Assembly: GCF_947179515.1 (NCBI RefSeq)
Contig: NC_067481.1
Span: forward strand, 6,756,070 to 6,820,069
DNA from: Apodemus sylvaticus
Taxonomy: Eukaryota > Chordata > Mammalia > Rodentia > Muridae
Reading direction: 5' to 3'
Length of the DNA: 64,000 nt
Position 1 is the first letter of the stretch, and each line of letters starts with the position of its first letter. The notes beneath the pieces were generated by a model. That model had not been told where the DNA came from and ran no database searches. It saw only the letters and a list, made by a program, of their open reading frames with translations. The translations under genes and the position numbers were made by a program. Positions 30,216 through 41,237 of this stretch are shown piece after piece.

Positions 30216-30399
30216 AGCCATCTGTTTGTTTACGTTCTCTCTTCTCTAGCTTGTATGAAGTTGACATAAAACTGTCCTGGACAGTAAGCATCTTGAAGTT
30301 GTTCCTCGGGAATGCTGGAGGGACTGGGGACTTAGCTGATTGGAAGACTCTCATGGCTTCCCGCCTACAGACCTCAACACTGACAGACAAAGGCTGTAT

Positions 30400-30510
30400 T
30401 GCCAGGTGTGGCCACACATGCCTGTCATCCCAGCACTTGGGAGGCTGTCAGGAGGATCATGAGTTTGAGGCTAGCCTTGGTGACCTCCTGAGAGTTTGAC
30501 TCAATAAACA
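30400..30510 (+). repeat. Old B1 fragment
   Basis: GCCAGGTGTGGCCACACATG and CCCAGCACTTGGGAGGC. Confidence 0.7.
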
Positions 30511-30544
30511 AAAGACCACAAGAAAACCTGAAGTGTGCTTTAAG

Positions 30545-30700
30545 ACATTTTTGTTTGCTTTGGTTTTTTTGTTTGTTTTCTTTTTGAGACAGGGTAGCCC
30601 TAGCTGTCCGGAAACACTCGTAGACCAGGCTGGCCTTGAACTGACAGAGATCCATCTGCTCCTGCCTCCCAAGTGCTGGGATTAATGGTATGTACTATGA
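30545..30700 (-). repeat. Old B1 SINE
   Basis: TTGAGACAGGGTAGCCCTAG to CAAGTGCTGGGATTAATGG. Confidence 0.82.
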
Positions 30701-30774
30701 CATCCACAGACTTGCAGAAATTATTTTTGTTTGTTTCTTCCTTATCTTTCTTTCGTTATTTTTATTTTTATTTT

Positions 30775-30935
30775 TTGTTCTTCCTTCTTCTTTTTTTTTT
30801 TTTCTTTCTTTTCGAGACAGGATTCCTCCTAGTACTTGCTGTCCTGGACTCACTCTGTAGACCAGGCTGGCCTCAAACTCAGATCTACCTGCCTCTGCCT
30901 CCTGAGTGCTGGGATCAAAGGTGTGCACCACCCCA
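30775..30935 (-). repeat. B1 SINE
   Basis: Pyrimidine-rich tail, CGAGACAGGATTCC, GTAGACCAGGCTGGCCTC, GTGTGCACCACC. Confidence 0.88.
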
Positions 30936-30945
30936 TACCGCACAC

Positions 30946-31023
30946 CACTTTGTCAGCTGAATGTCAGTTTCCACATCAGTGCTGAGAATGAACTTTCAGT
31001 TCCTACATGTCTGGAGGAGCTGG
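30946..31023 (+). repeat. 78-bp block shared with 55,833-55,910
   Basis: From CACTTTGTCAGCTG to GGAGGAGCTGG the two copies differ at one base by eye (CACATCAGTG here, CACATGAGTG there). I do not recognise the family. Confidence 0.9.
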
Positions 31024-31163
31024 AGGGAGGGGGAGGGGGGAGGGGGAGGGGGAGGGGGAGGGGGAGGGGGAAAGGGAGGAGGAGAAGGGAGAGCGGAGAG
31101 GAGGAAGGAGGGAGGGAGGAGGGAGAAGGGGAGGCGGGAGGGGGAGAGAGGGAGAGAGAGACC
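31024..31163 (+). repeat. (GGGGGA)n and GA-rich purine tract
   Basis: About 50 bases of GGGGGA hexamers grade into GGAGGA/GAGAGA. It contains no pyrimidine on the plus strand except one C in GAGCGG and one in GGCGGG. Confidence 0.95.
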
Positions 31164-31294
31164 TAACTCCAGGTCTTGGCAGTGACTGTCCTGAGTTTTA
31201 TGTGAGTCGTTTGTCTGCTGGAAGCAGGTTGCTTGGCTGTGGGTTGGCAGCGGACTGTGCCCTCTCAGAGAGACATGGGAAAATAATAAACAAT

Positions 31295-31400
31295 GGAGCT
31301 GAGAATGGTGGCACACGCCTCTAATCCCAGTGCTTGGGAGGCAGGTGCGCCCCACCCGTGTGCTAGGTCAGCCTGGTCTATTTAGTGATACTGTGTCTAA
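31295..31400 (+). repeat. Old B1 fragment
   Basis: GAATGGTGGCACACGCCTCT and GCTTGGGAGGCAGG. Confidence 0.75.
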
Positions 31401-31444
31401 AAACAACAGCAAAAGAGACAAGGAATAAGGAAAAAAATAAAGGA

Positions 31445-31625
31445 GACTGGAGAGATGGCTCAGTGGTTAAAGCACTGACTGCTCTTCTGAAGGTCCTGAG
31501 TTCAAATCCCAGCAACCACATGGTGGCTCACAACCATCTGTAATAGGATCTGATGCCCTCTTCTGGAGTTTCTGAAGACAGCTACAGTGTACTCATATAT
31601 AACAATAAATCTTGAAAAAAAAGAA
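31445..31625 (+). repeat. B2 SINE
   Basis: GACTGGAGAGATGGCTCAG to AACAATAAATCTTG. Confidence 0.94.
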
Positions 31626-31639
31626 AGTAGAATGAAAGA

Positions 31640-31905
31640 ATGGGGTGCCCAGTGAGGTGTCTCATGGGGTACAGGAACTTACAGTCATGCTTGACCCTCT
31701 GAGTTTGATCCCTGGGACCCACAGGGTAGAAGGAGAGAGAGGCAGCTCCCACAACTTGGCCTTTGACCTCCACACACACTGTAAATAAATAGTGCTTTTT
31801 TTCTAAAGAAAACTGGAACAGAGGTGTAAGCTCAGTGGGTAATCCTAAACGAGTGCACACAGGAGGCTCTAGGTCTATCCCCAGCACCAAAATAGCAGCA
31901 ACAAT
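31640..31905 (+). repeat. ID/B4-type SINE remnants
   Basis: GAGTTTGATCCCTGGGACCC with TTTGACCTCCACACACAC, then a second ID-like head (AGCTCAGTGGGTAATCC). Confidence 0.55.
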
Positions 31906-31994
31906 AGTGATAGTCTGCAAACTGTGTAACTGTTTTATTTGCAATCATCCGATGATTGAGGTTTAAGAAAAAAGTTTGTGCTGTCACCTGTAAA

Positions 31995-32125
31995 TTTTTT
32001 TTTGGTTTTTTGCATTTTTGGTTTTTTGAGACAGGATTTCTCTGTAGAGCCCTGGCTGTCCTGGAACTCACTCTGTAGACCAGGCTGGCCTTGAAGTCAG
32101 AAATCCGCCTGCCTCTGCCTCCTGT
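31995..32125 (-). repeat. B1 SINE, truncated
   Basis: TTTTTTGAGACAGGATTTCTC to GCCTGCCTCTGCCTCCTG; the head of the element is missing. Confidence 0.9.
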
Positions 32126-32297
32126 ACATTTTCAGTTTGGTTTTTATCACATTTATTTTATGTGTGTGTCCCTGTATATGGGCTCCTACATGTGGACTTA
32201 TACCACAGCGTTTATGTGGGAATCAGAGTTTAGCAAGTATTCCATGAACATATCCTGGATGGTGGATGGTGAAGATGTATCCAGGTTAGTGGTCTTC

Positions 32298-32403
32298 GGC
32301 TGGGTGTGGCAGGGCAGCCCTGTGATCCCAGTGCTTGGGAGGCAGAGGCGTGATGATGACCGTCAGCTCCAGATCAGTCTGGTTCAAATGGTAAGCACTA
32401 GGG

Positions 32404-32442
<39 letters not shown>

Positions 32443-32600
32443 ATGTGTGGTGTGTATGATGCATGTGTGTATGTGTGGTGTTTGTAGTGTGTATAGTATG
32501 TGTGTGGTGTGTGTGTATATGGTTTGTGTGTATGTATGGTGCATGTGTGTATGTGGTGTGTATGTGTGTATGTGGTATGTGTGTGTGTGATGTGGGGGGG
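32298..32600 (+). repeat. B1 fragment and long (TG)/(TATG) microsatellite
   Basis: Short B1-like piece to about 32,400, then about 190 bases of imperfect TG, TATG and TGTGTA units (32,402-32,592). Confidence 0.9.
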
Positions 32601-32864
32601 GGCAGGGAGGTGGATGCATGTGTTAAAGGACTCTTGTAGGAGCTGAGTCTCTGCTTCCGTCACTTACTTGTGTCCCAGGTATTAAAAAGCCCAGTGGTCA
32701 GGCTTGGTGGCAGGCACCTTTCCCTGCTGAACCATCTTGCCAACCCTGCTTTGTTTCTTTAAGGCAATGCTTTGTCCTTTTACCCAGGCTCCTGGACTCA
32801 AATGATTCCCCTGCCTTCTCTCCCTAAGTATTGAGAAAACCAGAGTCTCAGTCTTCCTCGTGCT

Positions 32865-33590
32865 ACAACCCTTTAGGGCAGTTCCCTGCTGTGGTGACCC
32901 TAACCTTAAAATTCTTTTTTTTTGTAATGTATTTATTATATGTAAGTACACTGTAGCTGTCTTGAGATACTCCAGAAGAGGGCACCAGATCTCATTATGA
33001 ATGATTGTGAGCCACCATGTGGTTGCTGGGATTTGAACTCAGGACCTTCAGAAGAGCAGTCGGTGCTCTTAATCGCTGAGCCATCTCTCCAGCCCCAAAA
33101 TTATTTTCTTGTTTGTTGTGGTGCCACACACCTTTAACCCCAGTATTTGGGAGGTAGACACAGGTGGATTTCAGAGTTCCACATGGTCTACAGAGTGAGT
33201 TCCAGGGCAGCTAGGGCTACACAGAGGAACCGTGTCTTGAAAACGCAAAAACCTAGCCGGGCAGTGGTGGCACATGCCTGTAATCCCAGTACTCTGGGAG
33301 GCAGAGGCAGGAGGATTTCTGAGTTTGAGGCCAGTCTGGTCTACAGAGTGAGTTCCAGGACATCCAGGGCTATACAGAGAAACCCTGTCTCGTAAAAAAC
33401 AAAATCCAACCTCCCCCCCCCCAAAAAAAAAAGAAAGAAAAAAGAAAAACCAAAAACATAATTTTGTTGCTATTTCATAAGTATAATTTTACTACATTTA
33501 TGAGTCATAATGTAAATATCAATATTCAGGATATCTCATATGGGGCCCACAAAGGAGTTGGGACCCACAGGTTGAGAACTTGTTTAAGGA
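32865..33590 (+). repeat. URR1-like hAT DNA transposon remnant broken by SINEs
   Basis: CAACCCTTTAGGGCAGTTCC and CTGTGGTGACCCTAACC at the left, and TTTTGTTGCTATTTCATAAG ... GACCCACAGGTTGAGAAC at the right, fit a short non-autonomous hAT-type element common in rodents. Between them are a reversed B2 (32,915-33,098) and two plus-strand B1s (33,112-33,245 and 33,255-33,450). The family name is from memory. Confidence 0.6.
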
Positions 33591-33857
33591 TTTTTAGATA
33601 CATTGTTTCATTTAAAGCTCTTGGCAACTATACATAGTAGATAGTCTTTCATTTTGTAGATGGAAATTTATTCCTAGAAGCAAGGGTCCCTCACTGCTGT
33701 GTAGTCTTACTACAGAGGATGCCTAAGAGGAGAATGGAAAAGGAGCCACCTGCTTTGGCCCAGTGGGGATTGTTGATTACCCTGATAGGGTTCAAAAAAA
33801 AAATCTTGATAGTTCAGATCAGAGAGAGCTTGAAGAAAGAGACAGAGTGACAACATC

Positions 33858-34050
33858 AGAGGGCTGGAGAGGTGGCTCAGTGGTTAAGAGCAGTTGTTGC
33901 TCTTGCAGAGGACCTGGGTTCAGTTAGCAGGTGTGAGTGGCTTGCAACCATCTCTACCTCCCTTTCCAGGGGATCTGATGCCTTCCACTCTGTAGGTACA
34001 AAGTACACATGAGGTGCACATACATGTAGGCAAACACACACAGAATTGAG
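33858..34050 (+). repeat. B3 SINE
   Basis: GGGCTGGAGAGGTGGCTCAG to ACATACATGTAGGCAAAC. Confidence 0.88.
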
Positions 34051-34077
34051 GACACGAATCAGCAGCAGACTGCTTTG

Positions 34078-34345
34078 CTTTTCTTTTTCTGGAGCTAAGG
34101 ACCAAGCCCAGGGCCTGGTGCATGCTAGGCAGATACTCGACCACTGAGCAAAATCCCCAAACCCAGGGCAACTTTTCCTTTCTTTCCCTAAAGATTTATT
34201 TATCTATTATGTATACAGTATTGTGTCTGCATGCCAGAAGAGGTCACTGGATCCCAGTATAGATGGTTGTGAGCCACCACAGTGTGGTTACTGGGAACTG
34301 AACTCAGGACCTTAACCGCTGAGTCATCTCTCCAAATCCAGCAAC
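34078..34345 (-). repeat. ID-type fragment and B2-type SINE
   Basis: CATGCTAGGCAGATACTCG (reversed ID-like head, to 34,165) then reversed B2-type sequence (about 34,185-34,340). Confidence 0.65.
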
Positions 34346-34775
34346 CTTTCTGAAGTTCGACTTTCAAACAGAACATCGTTTTGCTCTGTCAGATTTGGAG
34401 GGAAGAGGTTTTAAATGCAAGATGATAATGTGGCATTTTGTGCGCAAAAAATGATGGCCTTGGAGAAAGGGGAAGTTGATGCAGGAGAGAGGGAGGGCAT
34501 CAGTGAGGAAAACCTTACTCTTTATCAGTTTCCATGGACTTCAGATAGAGAGGATGAAGACAGGGAGGGAGGAAGGGAGGCAGCCCAGGGAGACACCCTG
34601 AGTTGTCATTGTACTCCCATGGCTGAGCTCTTTCCTTCAGCTGAGTAAGAGAGAGTAGCACCTGTGAATGAGAAGAGAGGACATGGCAGCTTGAGAGCCC
34701 AAAGCAGGAAACAGCAGAGGATCCACAGGTTCTACAGCCAGGGATGAGGTTCCACTCAAATTTGAAGTTGAAAAT
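34346..34775. other. Unique intergenic stretch
   Basis: Nothing recognised. A 77-codon frame at 34,415-34,648 is acidic and low in complexity, with no family resemblance. Confidence 0.4.
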
Positions 34776-34779
34776 TTAA

Positions 34780-34975
34780 AAAAAAATTAAATTATCATTA
34801 TTTTACTTTATGAGTGTGGGTGTTTTGCCTGACTCTACATCTGTGTCTTCAGTGGGCTTTGGAGCACCTGGAACTGGATGTTGTAAGCTGTTAGGGGGGG
34901 TGCTGGGAATCGAACATAAGTTACTTTGCAAGAGCAGCCAGAGCTCTTAACCACAGAGCCATCTCTCTGGCCTTT
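34780..34975 (-). repeat. B3 SINE
   Basis: GTGGGTGTTTTGCCTGACTC, GGAGCACCTGGAACTGGATG, AACCACAGAGCCATCTCTC. Confidence 0.82.
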
Positions 34976-35327
34976 GAAATTGCAGATTTGGGGGGGGGGG
35001 GGTCACTCAGCTTATTGAGTGCATTTTAAAACCTACTTCTGTCTTAGAAGAAGAGAAAAAAGCAGGAGAGGGAGGAATCGGGCCTCAGTGTTTAACGGGT
35101 ACAGAGTTTCCATTAGAGATGAGGAAAACCTCTGAGGGCAACCTGAGCGTGTCCTGTGTCCCGGTTCCCCTAGCGCACCAGGAGGATCATTTGAGTTTAT
35201 TGCTTCACTGAAGACTGGGATGTGGCTCCGTTGGCACGGTGCTTGCTTAGTATGCACAGCCTACTCTGAGCTGGGCATGGTGGCAGAGGTTGCTTCTGAA
35301 CTACCCAGTGATGGCAGATGATAGTGA

Positions 35328-35331
<4 letters not shown>

Positions 35332-35388
<57 letters not shown>
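35332..35388. repeat. CT microsatellite
   Basis: About 28 uninterrupted CT units, joined to the tail of the following reversed B2. Confidence 0.97.
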
Positions 35389-35389
<1 letters not shown>

Positions 35390-35560
35390 ATTTATTTATT
35401 ATATATGAGTTCACTGTACCTGTCTTCACACACACCAGAGGAGGGCATTAGATCTCATTACGGATGGTTGTGAGCCACCATGTGGTTGCTGGGATTTGAA
35501 CTCAGGACCTCTGGAAGAACAGTTGGTGCTCTTAACCGCTGAGCCATCTCTTAAGCCCTT
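35389..35560 (-). repeat. B2 SINE
   Basis: AGATTTATTTATTATATATG tail to CTGAGCCATCTCTTAAGCCC. Confidence 0.93.
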
Positions 35561-35564
35561 GACT

Positions 35565-36225
35565 CTATCCGTTTAATGATCAGAATGAGTCCTTGGAGAG
35601 CTATGGACCCAGAAACAGAAAAAGGGCAAGCCTCTTCCAAACTTGACCTTGGAACCTCTCTCTTCAGAGAGCTGTCAAGACCAAAGTCTGCTTGTTCATT
35701 AGGCTTTTACGCATTAATTTATTTATACTCTGGCACTGAGAAGCATCAGCCGCCCAGCTCCACACCACTTTCCTGGCATTTCCCAGTTGCAGGCAGCAAG
35801 AAGTCCTAGGGAAGCACTTGAGTGTCATTCCCTCAAGTTCCCTCCCATCCGGGGCTATTAACATTTGATTCCTGTAATGGGATTCCCAAGAGTCATTCCG
35901 AAGTATTCAGAAGGCACTGCCATTCAGGGGCGGTTCCAAAGGTGACAAAGGTGACAAGCCTGAGTCACCTGAAACTGTTTAAGTTCATATTTCTGGAACC
36001 TTCTCAGAACTAATAATTGGAAATCTATGGGATCCTGGAACTTCAAACAAATCACAGCACACACCCTCCATTAGAGATTTGTTGCACTTAAAAGAATTAC
36101 TGGCCCTCTTCTCCACCTTACATGCTTCCTGCTCTGTGTAGAGGGCCTCCAGCCTGGCTCTGCCTGCTGTTCTAAACATTCAGGCCCCATTTCCTCTGCA
36201 GAGCCTACACCATCAGCCTCTCCTT
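35565..36225. other. SINE-free unique island
   Basis: About 650 bases with no SINE. An AP-1-like TGAGTCAC lies near 35,961. No coding exon recognised. Confidence 0.45.
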
Positions 36226-36234
36226 TCTTTCTCT

Positions 36235-36745
36235 ATGCTTTGTTTTGTTGTTTGGTTGATTTTGGTTTCTCAAGACAGGGTTTCTCTGTGTAGCCCTGGC
36301 TGCCTGGTACTCACTCTGTAGACCAGGTTGTCCTCTAACTCAGATACCCACCTGCCTCTACCTCCTGAGGACTGGATTAAAGGTGTACATGACGACTATA
36401 TATACCTGACTCCTTCTTTCTGCTTTTTTTTGTGTGTGTTTTTGTGTTTTGTTTTGTTTTTTCTCGAGACAGGGTTTCTCTGTGTAGCCCTGGCTGTCCT
36501 GGCACTCACTCTGTAGACCAGGCTGGCCTCAAATGCAGAAATCCACCTGCCTCTGCCTTCCAAGTGCTGGGATTGAAGGTGTGTACCACCACTGCCCGGC
36601 TATTTGTGCTTTTAATAATTTTTTTTGAGACCCAGTCTCAGTGTGTAGCCCAGGCTGGCCCGGCACTCACTCTGTAGATCAGGCTGGCTTCAATCTGGCT
36701 ACCTCTGCCTCCTGAGTGCCGGGATTAAAGGTGTGTGTGTGTGTG
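36235..36745 (-). repeat. Three reversed B1 SINEs in a row
   Basis: Copies at about 36,240-36,405, 36,425-36,602 and 36,615-36,735, each with a CTGTGTAGCCC(T)GGCTG-type body. The last ends in a GT run. Confidence 0.88.
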
Positions 36746-36834
36746 AGACTTCCATCCTGCCAGGGCTCTTAGAGCTTTGCTCTGCTGTAGCCCACTGTTT
36801 GGAAGTGAGACTTTATTACAACTATTACTACTTT

Positions 36835-37240
36835 ATAAAGTAATTGGGAGGGCTGGAGGGATGGCTCAGTGGTTAAGAGCACTGACTGCAGTTCTGAAGG
36901 TCCTGAGTTCAAACCCCAGCAACCACATGGTGGTTTACAACCATCTGTAATGAGATCTGGCACCCTCTTCTGGTATATCTGAAGACAGCTACAGTACAGT
37001 GTACTTAACATATAAACAATAAATAAATCTTTGAAAAAAAAATAAAGTAATTGGGAGCTGGGTGGTGGTGGCACACACCTGTAATCCAAGCACTCTGGGA
37101 GGCAGAGGCAGGTGGATTTCTGAGTTTGAGGCCAGCCTGGTCTCCAGAGTGAGTTCCAGGACAGCCAGGGCTACACAGAGAAACCCTGCCTCGAAAAATA
37201 CCAAACACACACACACACACACACACAAAGTAATTGGGGA
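36835..37240 (+). repeat. B2 and B1 SINEs inserted in series at one target site
   Basis: ATAAAGTAATTGGGAG occurs at 36,835-36,850 and 37,042-37,057, and AAAGTAATTGGGGA at 37,228-37,240. The B2 (about 36,850-37,041) and the B1 (about 37,058-37,227, with a CA-repeat tail) lie between them. Confidence 0.93.
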
Positions 37241-37263
37241 CAGTGACTCATAAGAAAGCATAG

Positions 37264-37480
37264 TGGGGCTGGGGAGATGGCTTCATGAGCAAGAGCACTT
37301 TCTAGGAAAGCAGGAGGGTTTGAGATCAAATCTCCATCCAGCAGCCACGTGCAAAATGGACATAGCTTTTTGTGTCTCTAAGCCCAGCTTTGGGGAGTAA
37401 AGTCAGACAGATCCCATGAGCTCACTGGCCAGCCAGCTGAGCCAGAACTGTAAACTTCTGGTTCAGTGACAGAACGTAGA
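37264..37480 (+). repeat. B4 SINE
   Basis: GGGGCTGGGGAGATGGCTTC head and CTCACTGGCCAGCCAGC tail region. Confidence 0.75.
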
Positions 37481-37494
37481 GAAACACGGAGAAA

Positions 37495-38090
37495 GAATGG
37501 GAGGAGTGGGGGTGGGGGATCCTTAAGGCAGTCGAGCTTACAGGGTCAGCAGAGAAAATGTGAACAGAATTTTTAAACAACCACTAAACAGAAGCAAGGT
37601 GATGTGGGTGTCTGGGGGGTGGGGGTGGCGGCCTCCCCTGAACGCCTGGTACAATGTAGGCCAGCTCCTAAAGGGTCAGAGACAGGCAACAAAACAGTAA
37701 ATTTCAGGGCAATGCCTAGGTCTCACCTGCAGGTGGCAGTATGATAACTCATAAAAGTCACAGGTAGAAACCTTTTCTCTCTAAGGGTTCCAAAGGCCCC
37801 CCTCGCCCCTCCTCCAGCAACAAAGTTCGGGGTGCACAGAAGCTGGAGGGCATGAGGGACACAGCAGACACACTTCTGGTGACTAATTTACATTCAGATG
37901 TGGTTGATTTGGTCAGCCAAAGTTTTCACGTCCCATTTTGGCACGATTACTATTCCTTTCAAATATTATTTTCCAGATCTGATATATTTAGATGTATTTT
38001 TATACAGACACCCTCAGAGTATTTTTTTAATTACAACTACAGTTGAAACAGACATACATAGTTCGTTTTTGTTGTTGTTGTTGTTGTTTT
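37495..38090. other. SINE-free island with a CTCF-type motif
   Basis: About 600 bases of apparently unique DNA, about 5.7 kb upstream of the Grb2 CpG island. Contains CCTGCAGGTGGCA at 37,726-37,738. Confidence 0.5.
37726..37738 (+). promoter_or_regulatory. Candidate CTCF-binding core motif
   Basis: CCTGCAGGTGGCA fits the known CTCF core CCNSYAGRKGGCR at every position. It also lies in a 12-bp palindrome (CACCTGCAGGTG, 37,725-37,736) that doubles as two E-boxes. Occupancy is inference. Confidence 0.5.
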
Positions 38091-38097
38091 TGTTTCA

Positions 38098-38270
38098 GGG
38101 GCTGGAAAGATGGCTCAGTGATTAAGAGCACTGAATGTGCTTCCCAAGTTCTATTCCCATGGCAGCTCATGACCATCTGTAACTTCAAGATCTGACACCA
38201 TCTCACATAGATATGCATGCAGGCAAAGCACCAGCGCACGTAAGCTAAAAGGACATTTAAAAAAATCCTT
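38098..38270 (+). repeat. B2/B3-type SINE
   Basis: GGGGCTGGAAAGATGGCTCAG head, internal deletion, ATATGCATGCAGGCAAAGCA tail. Confidence 0.8.
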
Positions 38271-38494
38271 TTCAGTGCCTACTGTTTGTCTGAGATACCC
38301 ATCACCCACTTCCTCAGCTTTAGCTGCTACCACCACACAAAAAGCGGCCCACCCTCATCTCCATTCGTGTGCCTATCTGTCCACTTACTTCTTTCACAAT
38401 GGGTACCAAGAAGACAAGGAAGGAAGTGTGCAGTCGTGTCTGTCCCAAGGCTCTGGACCAGGTAGACTTAAGCCAGAAGTATAACGGTGAATTT

Positions 38495-38865
38495 TATTAA
38501 AAAAAATTTTTATTTTTAATTATGTGTATGTACTGGGAGGGTTTATGCATGTGAGGATGGATGTCCATGGAAATCAGAGACTTTACATAACCATGAAGCT
38601 AGAGGTAAACAGGAGGCTGTGAGCTGTCCTGTATGGGTGCTGGAATCAAACTCAGGTCCTTTATAAGAACATTACATACTCTTAACCAATGGACTATCTG
38701 CCCAGCCCCATGCCTCATTTAATTCTGAGAAAGGGTCTGATATAGCCCAGGTTGGCCTTAAACTTGCTATGTAGTGGAGAATGACTTGAACTAACTTCCC
38801 AATCCCTTTCCTCTATGTGCTTGAGTTATAAGCGTGCACAACCGTACCTGGGTGTGGCAGGAATT
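38495..38865 (-). repeat. B3 SINE followed by an old B1
   Basis: Reversed B3 (38,505-38,708) then a diverged reversed B1 (38,715-38,860). Confidence 0.72.
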
Positions 38866-38869
38866 TAGA

Positions 38870-39722
38870 AGAAAACACTGACTTGGGGACCTAAATATAG
38901 GGGGAAAGGCCAACTGAAGAGAGGAAATTGCATTAGCAAAGATATGGATGTTCAAAAGATGTGGCACCTTCCGGAAACCACAATGGTGTTAAGGGAGATG
39001 GTGGGAGCCTTGAACTGTGCAGGGACGGCTCACAGGCAGCCACTGAGCCTTAAGAGGCTTGCAACAGACTTCAAACATTATCTTGTGGATGATAAATATC
39101 TTAGTTCTAATTGGTTTTCCACTCTGCACTCACAGTGATAAAGTGGTTTTGATGATGAAAATCAGGCTGTGGCCCAGCCCTGCTTTAGCACGCCATGGAG
39201 CAGGGTGCCCGGGGAATCTCCAACAGTCTCGACCACCCCATACTGCATGCACGCTTCTTTAGCCTACACTCCTCACTTCCTCTTAGGCTAACCAGAGTCC
39301 CAGCCTAAACCCCAGTTCCTCTGCCTTCGTTGGTTCTGGAAGAAGTTCCCGGTTGCGTTCTCCCAAAGCCACCAGCACAGCCTGGGTCATATTTTTAGAA
39401 CTGTCTTTTACATTCGGCGTCAAACCCTAGGCAGAAAAAATCCTGCTCACCGAAGGAAGATGCTTAGTTCATGTCGGTAGGGGACAAACGCAAGCACATT
39501 CTGGCTCTTTCTACCTGTATGTCCTGGAGGGTTGCATCCTCCATTTAAAAGCCAGCACACCCTCGCTTCCTCCCCCTCCCCTTCCTGTGCCACCCGCCCA
39601 CTCGGAGACTTCTCCTTTCCTCTAATATCCTCTTTGACTGGCAGTACAATCTGCTATAAGTATAATTGCAAACACTTGCCTAGACAGAAGAGGAGTTAAT
39701 GCTCAAGGTCTGATGGAAGCAT
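38870..39722. other. SINE-free unique island
   Basis: About 850 bases with no recognised repeat or gene; the longest SINE-free stretch upstream of the promoter. Confidence 0.45.
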
Positions 39723-39727
39723 GATCT

Positions 39728-40499
39728 TTTCTTGTTTATTGCTTGGAACAGGGTCTTATATTGCCTAGGCTGGCTTTGTATGTCCTATGTATCTCAGGAT
39801 GGCTTTGAACTCCAGATGCTCTTGACTCCACTACCCGAGTGTTGGGATTATAGGTGTGTACCAACACACCTAGTAATAATTTATTATTATTTATTATTAC
39901 TATTTTTATGTGTATATGTGTTTTGTCTGTCTGTCTGTCTGCCTGCCTGCCTGTCTCTGTAATTTGTGCATGCTCAGTGCTTCAGGAAGCTAAAGAGGGT
40001 GTTAGATCCTCTGCAGCTGGAGCTAGAGAAGAGTGAGCCACACGTGGGTGCCGGGAATTGAACCCAGGTCCTCTGAAAGAGCAGAGTGTGACCTTAGCCT
40101 TTCGCTCATCTCGCCAGACTCTGTTTTTTGTTAAGTTTTAATTTTGAGTATGTGTGTGTACCTGTGTGTGTGTGCCTGCCTGTGTGTGTGTGCCTGTGCC
40201 TGTGTGTGTGAGCGCATGCACTGAGGTGCTCTCAGAGATCAAAGGCATTGGCTCTTCCTAGAGTTGGAATCACAGGTGGCCGTGAGCCACCTAGAGTAAA
40301 TGGTGGGAACCAAACTCAGGTTCTTTACAGTGTGCCTTTCAACTACTGAGCCATTTCTCTAGACCTAGTTATTTTGATATACTGGGTCTCTCTGTGTAGC
40401 TCTGGAGATCCTGTGACTTATTATATAGACCAGATTGACCTCAAACTCCTAGAAATCTGTCTGCCTCTGCCTCCTGAGTGCTATTACCACAGTTGGCTA

Positions 40500-40500
<1 letters not shown>
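39728..40500 (-). repeat. Cluster of reversed B1 and B3 SINEs
   Basis: Old B1 (39,735-39,870), B3 with (TCTG/CCTG) tetranucleotides (39,885-40,120), B3 (40,135-40,365) and old B1 (40,370-40,500). Confidence 0.72.

Positions 40501-40538
<38 letters not shown>
40501..40538. repeat. AC microsatellite
   Basis: (AC)19 at the head side of the preceding reversed B1. Confidence 0.97.
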
Positions 40539-40539
<1 letters not shown>

Positions 40540-41235
40540 TTTATATAGTCCAGTTTGGTCTCAAGTTTGATAGTAGAGGATGACCTAGAACTCTTGATCT
40601 TCCTGCCTGACTTCTCCATGCAGGCACAGCTATGCCCAGATATGTTACCATGTGATGTCACTTCAATTTCTTCCCTTTTAATCCCTGGGTTAGAGCTAGG
40701 ACCCAGGTCTTACACTCGCCAGTCTCTGTCCTGGTCTGCCTCCCATATTCCCATATTCTGTCCTACAAATTTGTGGACTCTAAGTCTGAACGGTAGTGTT
40801 ACTTTACAAATGACCTCATTATACTCCTTCTCCAGTTTTCAGTATTTGGGATCCAGCGATGACAGGTGGATGTGATGACAGGACGCGATGACAGTGGACA
40901 CGTTTCTGGGGCTTTCCTCTGCCCTCTATAAATATGGTCTGGTCAGGATGAAGATTTGGAATGCCCTGAATCTGAGTAGTCCTAACACTGGAGTGTTGTG
41001 TGAGAATCTACTCATTCCCAAGCCACACCTCTTTTGTGACAGATTTCCACGCTGCTCTTCAGTACGCAGACACACTTAATGGATTGAAACTTACCCTCCC
41101 TTCTTTCCCCTTCTCTCTGCAGAGCAGCTAAGTCCTCCTCTTCCTCCTTCCAATTTTAAAGGTAGGACTGGGTTAATTTGGGGCATATTATATTTTGTAT
41201 TCCTTATTAACATCTTTTCCTTGAAAATTTTGTTT
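40540..41235. other. Unique intergenic stretch
   Basis: Nothing recognised beyond a possible old B1 fragment near 40,545-40,625. Two chance frames (106 and 63 codons) have no family resemblance. Confidence 0.4.
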
Positions 41236-41237
41236 TG

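Noticed and set aside
30961..31355. Gly/Arg/Glu-rich and Pro-rich frames
   Set aside because: Translation of the GGGGGA and GA tract.
32286..32663. Frames rich in His/Thr or Cys/Val/Met repeats
   Set aside because: Translation of the TG/TATG microsatellite.
34415..34648. 77-codon acidic frame as a candidate gene
   Set aside because: No splice context, promoter or family resemblance; composition follows local GA-rich DNA.
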